Counted from the stretch's first letter, positions 17,641 through 26,504 are shown. The stretch: 64,000 nucleotides of DNA from Prevotella sp. oral taxon 475 (GCF_018127805.1 NZ_CP072334.1:1590001-1654000); one strand, 5' to 3'. Translations and numbers: made by a program. The notes: generated by a model from the sequence alone, not told the origin.

Positions 17641-18150
17641 ATGGAAAATTCTCAAAGAAAAAGCGGAAGCATCGTTGCCATCATCACGATGATGTTTCTC
17701 TATGCGATGATTTCGTTCGTGACCAACCTTGCCGCCCCCATCGGCATTATATGGAAAGCCGCTTTCCAGGGCGACAGTGCCAACACCGTGGGCATGCTTG
17801 GAAATGCCATGAATTTTCTGGCCTATCTCTTCATGGGAATCCCTGCCGGAAAGCTATTGACCAAAATCGGCTACAAGAAAACAGCACTGACGGGCATTGC
17901 TATTGGCTTCATCGGTGTATTGATACAATTTGTTGCGGGAACATTCGATGCAGGCACGTTCAATGGAAAGTTAACCGGATTTATCGTTTACCTACTGGGT
18001 GCGTTTATTTCCGGTTTTTCTGTGTGCACGCTGAACACGGTTGTCAACCCGATGTTGAACCTTTTAGGTGGCGGCGGTAACCGAGGCAATATCTGTTTCT
18101 ACGCAGCCGTGGGCAGCAAGAACGTGAACCGAGACATCCCCGTGGAATAA
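17641..18150 (+). pseudogene. Sugar MFS transporter with a large internal deletion
   Basis: Only 169 codons remain of a major-facilitator sugar permease; functional members have roughly 400-500. The first about 150 residues are intact and show about four or five membrane segments, with the family's GIPAGKLLTKIGYKKTAL loop and TVVNPMLNLLGGGGNRGN. The frame then jumps to a short hydrophilic tail (GSKNVNRDIPVE) that looks like the end of the same kind of protein. The simplest reading is an in-frame deletion that removed the middle and most of the C-terminal half. Position between galM and galK fits a galactose/glucose permease. A functional product is unlikely. The origin of the tail is inference. 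Confidence 0.75.
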
Positions 18151-18186
18151 AAAACGACTGTTATCAACCTCAAACACGATACGCTT

Positions 18187-19347
18187 ATGGATATTGAATT
18201 TGTAAGAAGTCGCTTCATCAAGCACTTCGACGGCAAGACCGGCAGCATCTATGCCTCGCCGGGAAGAATCAACCTGATTGGCGAACACACCGACTACAAC
18301 GGCGGATTTGTCTTCCCCGGTGCGGTAGACAAAGGCATCATGGCAGAGATTCGACCCAACGGGACAGACACGGTGATGTGCTACTCCATCGACCTAAAAG
18401 ACCGGGTAGAATTTAAAGTAAACGATCCGAAAGGCCCGCACACCAGTTGGGCACGCTACATCTACGGTATCATTCAAGAGATGAAGCAACTGGGCGTAGA
18501 CGTCAAAGGCTTCAACACGGCCTTTGCAGGCGACGTTCCGCTGGGCGCGGGAATGTCGTCGTCGGCCGCATTGGAAAGCTGTTTCGCCTTTGCGCTGAAC
18601 GATCTCTTCGGTGAGAACAAAGTCTCGAAGTGGGACATGGTGTTGGCCGGACAGGCTACAGAACACAACTACTGCGGCGTGAAGTGCGGCATCATGGACC
18701 AGTTTGCCAGCGTCTTCGGTCAGGCAGGCCAGTTGATGCGGCTCGACTGTCGTTCGCGCGAATTCGAATACTTCCCCTTCCACCCCGAGGGTTACAAGCT
18801 GGTGCTGCTCGACTCGAAGGTGAAACACGAACTGGCCTCCTCGGCCTATAACGATCGGCGCAAGAGCTGCGAGAATGTCGTAGCAGCCCTACAGGCAAAG
18901 TTTGCCGACCGGAAGTTTGAAACCCTGCGGGATGCCGACTGGGCCGACCTGGAAGCCGTGAAAGCAGATGTCTCGACGGAAGATTATCGCCGAGCCCACT
19001 TCGTACTGGGCGAGAAAGACCGCGTGCTGGCCGTGTGCGATGCCCTGACCGCCGGAGACTACGAGACGGTGGGCCAGAAGATGTATGAAACGCACGAGGG
19101 ACTGAGCAAGGAGTATGAAGTGTCGTGCGAAGAACTGGACTATCTCAACCAGTTGGCTCGTGAGAACGGCGTTACCGGTTCGCGCATCATGGGTGGCGGT
19201 TTTGGCGGATGCACCATCAACTTGGTGAAAGACAAACTGTACGACCGGTTCGTGGCCGATGCCCAAGAGAAGTATACGGCCAAATATCACCGCGCCCCGG
19301 CCGTTTACGACGTAGTGATAGGCGACGGGTCTCGCAAAATCTGCTAA
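18187..19347 (+). CDS. galK: Galactokinase
   Basis: A 386-residue GHMP kinase that phosphorylates alpha-D-galactose at C1, the first committed Leloir step. The galactokinase signature GRINLIGEHTDYNGG lies near residue 28, the ATP-binding PLGAGMSSSAALE near 118, and the C-terminal GHMP motif GGGFGGCTINLV near 337. The catalytic Asp in CGIMDQF is present near residue 178. It is third in the operon with galM, 36 bases after the damaged transporter. galT and galE are not in this window. A strong terminator follows. Confidence 0.97.
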   Translation: MDIEFVRSRFIKHFDGKTGSIYASPGRINLIGEHTDYNGGFVFPGAVDKGIMAEIRPNGTDTVMCYSIDLKDRVEFKVNDPKGPHTSWARYIYGIIQEMKQLGVDVKGFNTAFAGDVPLGAGMSSSAALESCFAFALNDLFGENKVSKWDMVLAGQATEHNYCGVKCGIMDQFASVFGQAGQLMRLDCRSREFEYFPFHPEGYKLVLLDSKVKHELASSAYNDRRKSCENVVAALQAKFADRKFETLRDADWADLEAVKADVSTEDYRRAHFVLGEKDRVLAVCDALTAGDYETVGQKMYETHEGLSKEYEVSCEELDYLNQLARENGVTGSRIMGGGFGGCTINLVKDKLYDRFVADAQEKYTAKYHRAPAVYDVVIGDGSRKIC

Positions 19348-19376
19348 TCACCCGCCCGTCTTTTGCGGTACACAAC

Positions 19377-19414
19377 AAGGAGGAATGGACACAAGAGCCA
19401 TTCCTCCTTTTTTT
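19377..19414 (+). terminator. Intrinsic terminator of galK
   Basis: Twelve-base stem (AAGGAGGAATGG and complement) with a 9-base loop followed by seven or more T residues, 29 bases past the stop codon. Confidence 0.9.
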
Positions 19415-19421
19415 GTATGCC

Positions 19422-20013
19422 ACTGAGCCACTCAAAATCGTCACGGAGACCAAAACGATGCTACTGAGCCGCGCAAAATCGCCACGGAGACCAAAACGAT
19501 GCTACTGAGCCGCTCAAAACCGCCACGGAGACCAAAATGATGCTACTGAGCCGCTCAAAACCGCCACGGAGACCAAAATGATGCTACTGAGTGGCTCAAA
19601 ACCGCCGCGGAGACCAAAATGGTGCTACTGAGCCGCGCAAAATCGCCACGGAGACCAAAATGATGCTACTGAGTGGCTCAAAACCATCACGGAGACAAAA
19701 ATGGTGCTACTGAGCCGCTCAAAATCGCCGCGGAGGCAAAAAGGATGTTACTGTACCCTACAAAATCACCGCGGAGGAAAAAATGGTGTTACTGTACCCT
19801 ACAAAACCGCCGCGGAAGAAAAAAAATGGCGTTACTGTACCCTACAAAACCATCATCCGAGGCAAAAATGGTGCTACTGTACCCTACAAAACTGCCGCGG
19901 AGGTAGAAATAGTGTTACTGTACCCTACAAAATCGCCATCCGAGGTAAAAATGGTGTTACTGTACCCTACAAAACCGTCGCGGAGGAAAAAAGGATGTTA
20001 CTGTACCCTACAG
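19422..20013. repeat. 41-base dyad array 3, fifteen units
   Basis: Fifteen units with dyad centres from 19429 to 20007. Eleven of fourteen intervals are exactly 41; three are 42 or 43 because of extra A residues or an expanded spacer. The first eight units carry TGAGC-C-GCTCA, TGAG-TGG-CTCA or TGAG-CCA-CTCA. The last seven carry TGTA-CCC-TACA, as in array 1. The spacer is of the array 1 type (CGGAGACCAAAATGATGCTA). Lies between convergent galK and panD. Confidence 0.95.
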
Positions 20014-20085
20014 AACCACGATCCGAGGCAAAAGAAAACGGAGCCTTCCGAGAACTGGAAAGGCTCCGCTGTATGTGTGTGCGTC

Positions 20086-20436
20086 TTACTTCTTGACGAT
20101 TCGATTCTTCTCGGGAAACACCACGGTGGGTCGGAAGGCCTTCGCCTCCTCGAAATCCATTTGCGCGTAAGACATGATAATCACCGTGTCGCCCACGAGC
20201 ACCTTGCGAGCCGCAGCGCCGTTCAGACAGATGCAACCGCTGCCACGTTCGCCTTTAATGATATAGGTCTCGAATCTCTCGCCGTTCTGATTGTCTACAA
20301 TCTGCACCTTCTCGCCGGCAATCAGGTTGGCCGCCTCCATCAAGTCTTCGTCGATGGTGATGCTGCCCATATAATTGATATTGGCTTCGGTGACGGTGAC
20401 ACAATGCAATTTCGATTTTAAAACTTCTATCAACAT
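20086..20436 (-). CDS. panD: Aspartate 1-decarboxylase
   Basis: A 116-residue proenzyme that decarboxylates aspartate to beta-alanine for pantothenate and CoA synthesis. It is a pyruvoyl enzyme: self-cleavage is expected between Gly24 and Ser25 in [10 protein letters not shown], giving the pyruvoyl group at the new N-terminus. Further conserved features are NGERFETY and [19 protein letters not shown]. The gene lies 6 bases after panC on the same strand, so the two steps feeding pantothenate are co-transcribed. Length is normal. Confidence 0.97.
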   Translation of the reverse strand: MLIEVLKSKLHCVTVTEANINYMGSITIDEDLMEAANLIAGEKVQIVDNQNGERFETYIIKGERGSGCICLNGAAARKVLVGDTVIIMSYAQMDFEEAKAFRPTVVFPEKNRIVKK

Positions 20437-20442
20437 GTTGCT

Positions 20443-21294
20443 TTATCCTTTATACGTAATGTGGTCGATGAGTCGGATGGGCGCGCTACCGCAGTAAACG
20501 GTGATGCAGCCAACGATGTGCTGCGAGTCGTCCCAACGGTCGACGGCCTCGAGCGTCTCCCCGTCTACGATGGAGAAATATTCCACCTCCAAGCCTTCGT
20601 GCGCGTTGATCTCGGCCGTTACCCAATCTCTCGTCTCCGATAGCGAATGCGACTTGGCCTCAACAAGACTCCGCTTCAATACATCGAAGATGTTGGCCGC
20701 CAAGACACGTTCCTCGGTTGTGAGCCGCTCGTTGCGCGAACTCATCGCCAGTCCGCTTGCTTCTCTCACGATGGGACATTCGACAATCTGAATCTGCGCC
20801 CCCATATACCTCACCAATTGCTTGACGACAGCAATCTGCTGCCAGTCTTTCTCGCCAAAATAAGCTCTGTCGGGCTTGACAATAGCGAAGAGCCGACTCA
20901 AAACCTGGCAGACTCCGTTGAAATGCCCGGGTCTTCGCTCGCCCTCCATCACCGTCGTTGCCGGCGGGAAGGAAAACTCCCGTGTGTCGGGCTGCGGATA
21001 AATCTCGGCGACGGAAGGAGTAAAGACGTAGTCGGCTCCCAAGCCTTCGAGCAAAGCACAATCGGCCTCAAGCGTCTGGGGATAGTTCTCCAAATCGCTT
21101 TGATCGTTAAACTGATTGGGGTTGAGAAATATACTGACAACGGTTGCTCCATTCTCCTCGACCGAGCGTCTTACCAATGAAGCATGTCCCTCGTGCAAAG
21201 CCCCCATCGTGGGGACGAATCCTATCTGAACGTGTTTTTTCCTCTGGCAAAACAACGCGTTTTGCAAATCTACAATCTTTGTAAAGACTTTCAT
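20443..21294 (-). CDS. panC: Pantothenate synthetase (pantoate--beta-alanine ligase)
   Basis: A 283-residue cytoplasmic enzyme that joins pantoate and beta-alanine using ATP through a pantoyl-adenylate. It contains the HIGH-type motif in PTMGALHEGH (about residues 29-38), FLNPNQF (about 57), FGEKDWQQ (about 147) and the KMSKS-like MSSRN (about 184). It is first in the panC-panD operon. panB is not present in the window. It is divergent from the glycogen synthase gene, with about 200 bases between. Confidence 0.97.
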   Translation of the reverse strand: MKVFTKIVDLQNALFCQRKKHVQIGFVPTMGALHEGHASLVRRSVEENGATVVSIFLNPNQFNDQSDLENYPQTLEADCALLEGLGADYVFTPSVAEIYPQPDTREFSFPPATTVMEGERRPGHFNGVCQVLSRLFAIVKPDRAYFGEKDWQQIAVVKQLVRYMGAQIQIVECPIVREASGLAMSSRNERLTTEERVLAANIFDVLKRSLVEAKSHSLSETRDWVTAEINAHEGLEVEYFSIVDGETLEAVDRWDDSQHIVGCITVYCGSAPIRLIDHITYKG

Positions 21295-21431
21295 TCCTGT
21301 CGTTTTATAAGCTCGTGCAAAATAACGGCTTTTTTCTTAAATAAGAAAGAATATCATTAAAAATATGGCAAAATGCAAGCCGGCAGAATGCAAAATCTAA
21401 CGCCATATCCCCGTATCTGAATGTTTTTTTG

Positions 21432-21439
21432 TACCTTTG
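21432..21439 (+). promoter_or_regulatory. -7 box of the glycogen synthase-domain gene
   Basis: TACCTTTG, 55 bases before the start at 21495, fits the -7 consensus. The -33 position has no TTTG. Confidence 0.55.
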
Positions 21440-21494
21440 CGCCGGTAAAAAAGACGGGTGTCCGACATCCATATTAAAAAGAAAGAAATCAGGT

Positions 21495-22307
21495 ATGTCA
21501 AAGAAAATCTTATTCATCAATCAAGAGATTACGCCATACGTTCCCGAAACGGAAATGTCTCTGATGGGCAACAAACTTCCCCAACATGTGCAAGAATCTG
21601 GCTGCGAAATCCGCACCTTTATGCCCAAATGGGGAAATATCAACGAGCGTAGAGGCCAACTCCACGAGGTGATCCGACTCTCGGGAATGAATCTCGTGAT
21701 CGACGAGACCGACCACCCGCTCATCATCAAGGTGGCTTCCATCCCATCAACGAAAATTCAGGTCTACTTCATCGACAACGACGACTATTTCCTGAGACGA
21801 CAGATGGCCGTAGACGAAAACGGAGAAGCATATCAAGACAACGGTCAGCGAGCCGTATTCTTCGCTCGCGGCGTGCTCGAAACCGTGAAAAAACTGAGAT
21901 GGGCCCCCGACATTATCCACTGTCAAGGCTGGATGGCCGCCACGGTTCCCTTGCTCATCAAAAAAGCCTACCGCGACGAACCTACCTTCGCCGGCACAAA
22001 AGTCGTCACATCGCTATTCAACCATCAAATGAAAGGCAGTCTGGGCAACCACTTCAAAAAAACCATCGAATTCAAATCGGCCAAAGCCTCAGTCCTGGGA
22101 GAATTCAACGACGCATTCGACTACAACGAACTCGACAAACTCGCCATTGCCTACAGCGACGGCGTGATCGAAGGCGGCCCTGGCATCAAACCCGAACTCC
22201 TCGACTTCGCAGCCGCAAAGAAAGTGGCTCTACTCCCATACGCCGGCGAAGATTTTATCGAAGCCTACCAAGCTTTCTACGATCAAATCTCCACCGCGAA
22301 GAAATAA
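21495..22307 (+). CDS. Glycogen/starch synthase N-terminal (GT5) domain protein
   Basis: A 270-residue protein equivalent to the first Rossmann domain of GT5 glycogen synthases. It begins KILFINQEITPYVPETEMS and includes PDIIHCQGWMAATVPLLIK, the equivalent of the GT5 DxxHxHDW region, and ends after YSDGVIEGGPGIKPELLDF. The second nucleotide-sugar domain is absent and no frameshift is visible. The same short form is known beside panC in other Bacteroidales, so it is probably a stable single-domain protein rather than a wreck. Whether it is catalytic is doubtful, since ADP-glucose binding normally needs both domains. The start at 21495 follows the promoter; an upstream ATG at 21429 does not. 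Confidence 0.8.
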   Translation: MSKKILFINQEITPYVPETEMSLMGNKLPQHVQESGCEIRTFMPKWGNINERRGQLHEVIRLSGMNLVIDETDHPLIIKVASIPSTKIQVYFIDNDDYFLRRQMAVDENGEAYQDNGQRAVFFARGVLETVKKLRWAPDIIHCQGWMAATVPLLIKKAYRDEPTFAGTKVVTSLFNHQMKGSLGNHFKKTIEFKSAKASVLGEFNDAFDYNELDKLAIAYSDGVIEGGPGIKPELLDFAAAKKVALLPYAGEDFIEAYQAFYDQISTAKK

Positions 22308-22345
22308 TCTCCTCATCTCACCCCAGCATTCGATACGGAAAGAAC

Positions 22346-23734
22346 ATGAACTTTAGAAAACTCTTCGTCCCCGCTCTCGCCGCCATTCTTTTGGCGAGCT
22401 GCGATGACACCACAGACGAGATAGGCCAGTCGCTCATCAAGAAAAACAATGTCACCATCTCTACAGGGACTTTCGCCGTAGCCAGTCGGTCGATGAAAGT
22501 CGATTCCGTGCTGTCGCGCAACTCCACGGCCTACCTCGGACATGTGAAAGATCCCGAAACAGGTTCTTATATCACGGGCAACGCCATGCTTCAATTTCAC
22601 ACCCTCCCCAATATAGGCTTCCCCGTGAAAGACAGTATCGTGAGCCGTATCGCCAACGACATCGTAGCTGACTCCTGCGACATCTTCCTGGCCTGCGACG
22701 ATTTCTATGGCGACTCCCTGGCCGTGTTCACCCTCACCGCCCACGAAATGGGAAAACCCATGCTCGAGACAAGGAAATATTATTCCAACTACGACCCCAA
22801 TCATCTTCTTCGCACTGGCGGCATCCATCAGGATCAGAGCTACACGCTCACCTCCAGCTACGACAAGACGAAAGGTATCCGCATCTCCCTCAACGAGCCT
22901 TACACCGACAAGGACGGAACAACCTATAACAATTATGGTACCTATATCATGCGCACCTACTTCGATCATCATGAGTACTTCAGTTCCTCCTACAACTTCC
23001 TCACCAACGTCTGCCCAGGTTTCTATTTCAAAAACAAAAGCGGACTCGGAGCCATGGCCTACATCGCAGCCAGTCAAATGAATATTTATTATCGCGCACG
23101 AATCAACGGCAAAGACTCTGTTCGCTGGGTATCCTTCGCCGGAACTGAAGAGGTGCTGCAAACATCGAAGATCAGCCACGATGCAACCCTCTCCACACTC
23201 GCAGCCGATGCCTCGTGCACTTATCTAAAAACGCCCGCTGGCCTCTTTACCGAGCTCACCCTCCCCGTGGCCGACATCTTCGCGGGCCACGAGCACGACA
23301 CCATTAATAACGTCAAGCTCAGCATCGCACGAATCAACAACACCACCCACAGCCCCTACACCCTCGAAGCTGCCACTCACCTGCTACTGCTGCCGACTGA
23401 CAGCCTGCACGCCTTTTTCGAGCAAGACCGGCTCATCGACAATAAAGTCTCCTTCCTGGCCACACTCAACGCCAATACTTACACCTTCGATAACATCTCG
23501 GGCCTCATCACCGCCATGTCGAAAGCCGACAAGAGCAACGCCAACTGGAACAAAGTCCTACTCGTGCCCGTCACTGTCGTTACCACCAAGCGACGGACAT
23601 CGTCGGGCGGAACCGAGACCGTCATCACCAACATCGTGCACAACATGGCCCTCACCAGCACCAGATTGGTGAGAGGAACCGGCAGCACCGACAGCCCCAT
23701 CAAGGTGAGCGTCATCTACAGCACCTTTCAGTAA
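22346..23734 (+). CDS. DUF4270 lipoprotein
   Basis: A 462-residue lipoprotein with signal peptide and lipobox ending LLASC (Cys18). The features DEIGQSL and the run of beta-rich segments with SRSMKVDSVLSRNSTAYLGHVKDPETGSYITG are typical of DUF4270, a Bacteroidetes-only family usually found behind the glycogen synthase-domain gene, as here (38 bases). Role unknown; by the signal it should be anchored in the outer membrane or face the periplasm. Downstream is a very small gene. Start chosen at the ATG giving a clean signal peptide; the frame is open for about 450 bases upstream but overlaps the previous gene. Confidence 0.8.
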   Translation: MNFRKLFVPALAAILLASCDDTTDEIGQSLIKKNNVTISTGTFAVASRSMKVDSVLSRNSTAYLGHVKDPETGSYITGNAMLQFHTLPNIGFPVKDSIVSRIANDIVADSCDIFLACDDFYGDSLAVFTLTAHEMGKPMLETRKYYSNYDPNHLLRTGGIHQDQSYTLTSSYDKTKGIRISLNEPYTDKDGTTYNNYGTYIMRTYFDHHEYFSSSYNFLTNVCPGFYFKNKSGLGAMAYIAASQMNIYYRARINGKDSVRWVSFAGTEEVLQTSKISHDATLSTLAADASCTYLKTPAGLFTELTLPVADIFAGHEHDTINNVKLSIARINNTTHSPYTLEAATHLLLLPTDSLHAFFEQDRLIDNKVSFLATLNANTYTFDNISGLITAMSKADKSNANWNKVLLVPVTVVTTKRRTSSGGTETVITNIVHNMALTSTRLVRGTGSTDSPIKVSVIYSTFQ

Positions 23735-23772
23735 GTCATCAACGCAGGGGAACACAACACAGTACCTATACT

Positions 23773-23889
23773 ATGGCCGATAACTTTCTTGAAACGAAGC
23801 AACAAGAATACGAAGCACGCAAACGCCGCTGGCAGAAATCGCAGTTGCGATTTCCTGTAAAGTCGCAAAGCCGAGCGCAAGAACCATAA
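23773..23889 (+). CDS. Small basic protein, 38 residues
   Basis: An ATG-initiated frame of 38 codons beginning MADNFLETKQQEYEARKRRW, highly charged and predicted helical. It lies 38 bases after the DUF4270 gene on the same strand. Similar tiny proteins beginning MADN(F/Y)LE are, as far as I recall, widespread in Bacteroidales and often misnamed. Function unknown. Support is the codon pattern and recognisable N-terminus only. Confidence 0.5.
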   Translation: MADNFLETKQQEYEARKRRWQKSQLRFPVKSQSRAQEP

Positions 23890-23916
23890 CCACCAGTCAA
23901 ATTCCCCCTCCTATCC

Positions 23917-23948
23917 TTTGGCCTTTCCGAAAGATTGTGTTACCTTTG
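23917..23948 (+). promoter_or_regulatory. Promoter of surface-lipoprotein leader A
   Basis: TTTG at 23917-23920, 20 bases, then TACCTTTG at 23941-23948. The surrounding sequence (GAAAGATTGTG before the -7 box) matches the promoter at 52905-52936 almost base for base, showing that the two leaders are copies. Confidence 0.8.
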
Positions 23949-24125
23949 CCCCCGTCTTTCAAGCAGAAGAATAGACTCTTTCAGGAAGAAAGGCAAAAGA
24001 ACAAAACAGGAACAATGCAACGTGTGAGCATATATAATAAAGGTATAACAGGAGAACAGAAAAGCTTGGACTTTTCTGCATCTTTTAACGCCTATCGTTT
24101 GGTAGTATCGAATATTTTCGCTACC

Positions 24126-24174
<49 letters not shown>

Positions 24175-24245
24175 GTTCGCACCTATTATAGTGTAAGATT
24201 TTTTAGCTTTCTCTTACGCGCGCGCGAAGCGTGGTGCAACCATAA

Positions 24246-24286
24246 CCTGCAAAGGGATTCCCAGCGAATCTCTTTGCAGGCTTTTT
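24246..24286 (+). terminator. Terminator-like hairpin in leader A
   Basis: A 15-base stem with one mismatch (CCTGCAAAG...CTTTGCAGG) and a 5-base loop, followed by CTTTTT. It precedes the small peptide gene by about 65 bases, so it could end a short RNA or attenuate the downstream genes. Confidence 0.7.
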
Positions 24287-24352
24287 CGTGTCCGACGGGA
24301 TACGGAGCTAAGCGAAGAATCGTTTAAGTTTAACACAATAAAATCAAGAAAA

Positions 24353-24532
24353 ATGAAGTACGAAGAAACTAGAGAGTTGCTCGAATTGCGAGCCTACGTT
24401 CGTCCGTTTTGCACGGTTGTAAAAATGGAACAGGAGTTCTTTATATGCACTTCGGTTGTTCCCAAGGTTCCAGGTTCTACGGAAGAGGAATGGGAAGACG
24501 AAGAGGTAGAAATTGGTGAGGAGGAACTGTAA
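24353..24532 (+). CDS. Small peptide gene before fimbrillin-like lipoprotein, 59 residues
   Basis: A 59-codon frame with an N-terminal part AYVRPFCTVVKMEQEFFICT and a very acidic tail (EEEWEDEEVEIGEEEL). The AY..P....V..MEQEF core lines up with AYCSPQIQIICLQQEFGLL of the 74-residue protein at 53316, which sits in the same place in the other locus. It starts 37 bases before the lipoprotein gene. There is no signal peptide. The group resembles short Bacteroidetes proteins that end their core with LLAASP-like residues. Role unknown: peptide substrate, regulator or leader peptide are possible. Confidence 0.6.
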   Translation: MKYEETRELLELRAYVRPFCTVVKMEQEFFICTSVVPKVPGSTEEEWEDEEVEIGEEEL

Positions 24533-24569
24533 CCCAAGCAGATGCTACCATAGTAGAAAACAAATCACA

Positions 24570-26222
24570 ATGAGAAAAATGAAAATCAAGCAGATTCTAT
24601 GGCTGACCGGACTGATTGTCCTGGCAGCTTGCAGCAAAGAGGCTAGTATTAACGGCAACAATAACGACAATGTGCAGACCAACGCAATAGAGATAGAAAA
24701 CATCACCATCACCGAAGAACCTTTCCTACCGGAAAACCCCAAGAAGGAGACTCGTGTGACGCAGGCTCCGCAAATCGTCGACCTTGGCGACGGACTCATG
24801 GCCGAAGTATCGCTCGCAGAAGATGTCCAAGAAGAAGCACCCGCCCAAACCCGTGCTGCGATTGCCGATGGGCACTACACCATCTACGCCACCAAATATG
24901 TAGCCGGTCGAATGCCGGGAGTCAGCGGCCCTATTGTAGGAACGCTCTCTGGTACCGTTCAGGGAGGAAAGTTTGTACGCGATGCCGGTTCTCGCCTACG
25001 TCTTTCTCCCGACACCTACACTTTTGTTTGCATCAACGATGCGGTCTCCAAAGAAGTGCATTCCTATCACGGCGACGTCTTCGCGCTGACCAACGACCAG
25101 GACAACCCCATGATGGGTGTCAACACAATGGCCATCAGCGGTCCGGGTGTTGAGATTCCCTTCGCAATGAAGCATCGCGAAACAGCGCGCGTCCGCTTCC
25201 AGCTTACCTCCTATACCGCCGAGGGACACAACGTAACGGGCACGCTCACCTTGAACAACATCGCAACGAAATCCTTCTTTGATATGGAAGGTCGACTATT
25301 CGGCGGCCTTGGCACTTCGTTCACTTCCAACACCTACACCTTCGCCGAGAGCCCCGTCACTTCCTCCGCCTACACGCAGGAGGTGAAGCGTACCACCGGT
25401 TATCGTTATTTCATTAGTGGATCTACAGGTGCCAATGCCCAGCTCACCCTGCAAAGCGGAACCCTCTACGGCAAATCGCTCGCCGGCAAGTCCTTCCCAC
25501 TCACGGCCATCGCCACTCTGCAAGAAAACAAATCCTACACCTGTAACATCAAGTTTCGCACTATCTACTGCCTTTTCGAAGACGGAACTATCGGTTCCCT
25601 CGGCGACAAAGGCACGCGAACACCCATCGGCGTTGTTGTAAGAGAAAAAACCGCCACCACGCCGGGAATGGCCGTAGCCCTGCACAATGCCGGGAATGTG
25701 GTTTGGGGGCAGAGCATCAAAGCCACTAAGCAATACCTCAGTTTCGATAGCCCCTCCGACTTCACCTCCCTGTCCGACTATCTCTCGAACGGCTATACAG
25801 GTTACGAATTGACCTGGAAGGCGGAAACGTCTACCGACGCAAAAATAAAAGCCAACGAGCCCACCCTCTACCCCGCCTTCTATGCCGCCGCTCACTACAC
25901 CTCCAGTCCCGCACCAACGGGCGCGAACATAGGCAAGTGGTTCTACCCTGCCGTAAGAGATTGGGTTGATTTGGGTCGCTACTTCAAAGGAACGGCCAAC
26001 CAAAATAACGGCATTTCGTTGGATGGCATCAACCTCGCCTCACTCATCCAGCTCCTCTCCGACCTCGGAGCCGACCCCATCACCGGACAATATTACACCA
26101 GCACAGAACGAGGCGACGACCAAGGCTGGCGCGTGTATGTGTTCGACGATACCAACCTCAGCATTAAAAATTACGGCTATAAATATCAACAACATCCCGT
26201 TCGCCCATTTGTTTATTTCTAA
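24570..26222 (+). CDS. Fimbrillin-like surface lipoprotein
   Basis: A 550-residue lipoprotein with lipobox LAAC (Cys18). After an acidic, disordered region come beta-rich segments of the Mfa/FimA-like type (about residues 90-320). The C-terminal domain (about 345-550) contains HNAGNVVWGQ, KWFYPAVRDWVDLG, QYYTSTERG and ends RPFVYF, like the lectin-fold/DUF1566-type tails of many Bacteroidetes fimbrillins. Probably exported to the outer surface as a fimbrial or adhesin-like component. No other fimbrial assembly genes are nearby. It lies behind leader A with an AC tract, so expression may vary. The start is the ATG that gives a clean signal peptide; an earlier in-frame ATG at 24513 overlaps the small peptide gene. 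Confidence 0.75.
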   Translation: MRKMKIKQILWLTGLIVLAACSKEASINGNNNDNVQTNAIEIENITITEEPFLPENPKKETRVTQAPQIVDLGDGLMAEVSLAEDVQEEAPAQTRAAIADGHYTIYATKYVAGRMPGVSGPIVGTLSGTVQGGKFVRDAGSRLRLSPDTYTFVCINDAVSKEVHSYHGDVFALTNDQDNPMMGVNTMAISGPGVEIPFAMKHRETARVRFQLTSYTAEGHNVTGTLTLNNIATKSFFDMEGRLFGGLGTSFTSNTYTFAESPVTSSAYTQEVKRTTGYRYFISGSTGANAQLTLQSGTLYGKSLAGKSFPLTAIATLQENKSYTCNIKFRTIYCLFEDGTIGSLGDKGTRTPIGVVVREKTATTPGMAVALHNAGNVVWGQSIKATKQYLSFDSPSDFTSLSDYLSNGYTGYELTWKAETSTDAKIKANEPTLYPAFYAAAHYTSSPAPTGANIGKWFYPAVRDWVDLGRYFKGTANQNNGISLDGINLASLIQLLSDLGADPITGQYYTSTERGDDQGWRVYVFDDTNLSIKNYGYKYQQHPVRPFVYF

Positions 26223-26325
26223 AAAATAAATACCGTTGGCAAAACGGTGGGCGGTTTCAGCTGAAAATTTCGCAGAGAAGCAAAAACGCCCATCTTATTG
26301 CCTCAAAAATAAGAAAAACAAGTCG

Positions 26326-26504
26326 TCGTACCCCTACGAAAGCTCGAAAATGAGAAAAGCGAGGCTTCGTAGGGGTACGAACCCCCAAAAACGAGAAAAA
26401 CAACGTTTCGTATCCCTACGAAACACAGAAAATGAGAAAAACAACCCGTCGTAGGGGTACGAAACGCAAAAACGCCTCAAAAAGCGGTCTTCGTACCCCT
26501 ACGA
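26326..26504. repeat. 41-base dyad array 4, five units
   Basis: Five dyads TCGTA-NNNN-TACGA centred at 26332.5, 26373.5, 26414.5, 26455.5 and 26497.5 (41, 41, 41, 42). The loop reads CCCC, GGGG, TCCC, GGGG, CCCC, so the dyad flips while arms and spacing stay. Spacers contain AAAATGAGAAAA or AAAACGAGAAAA, as in array 5. Lies between the fimbrillin-like gene and moxR, both rightward. Confidence 0.92.

Noticed and set aside
19422..20421. Overlapping frames of 77-212 codons between galK and panD
   Set aside because: They are translations of array 3 and of the antisense of panD.
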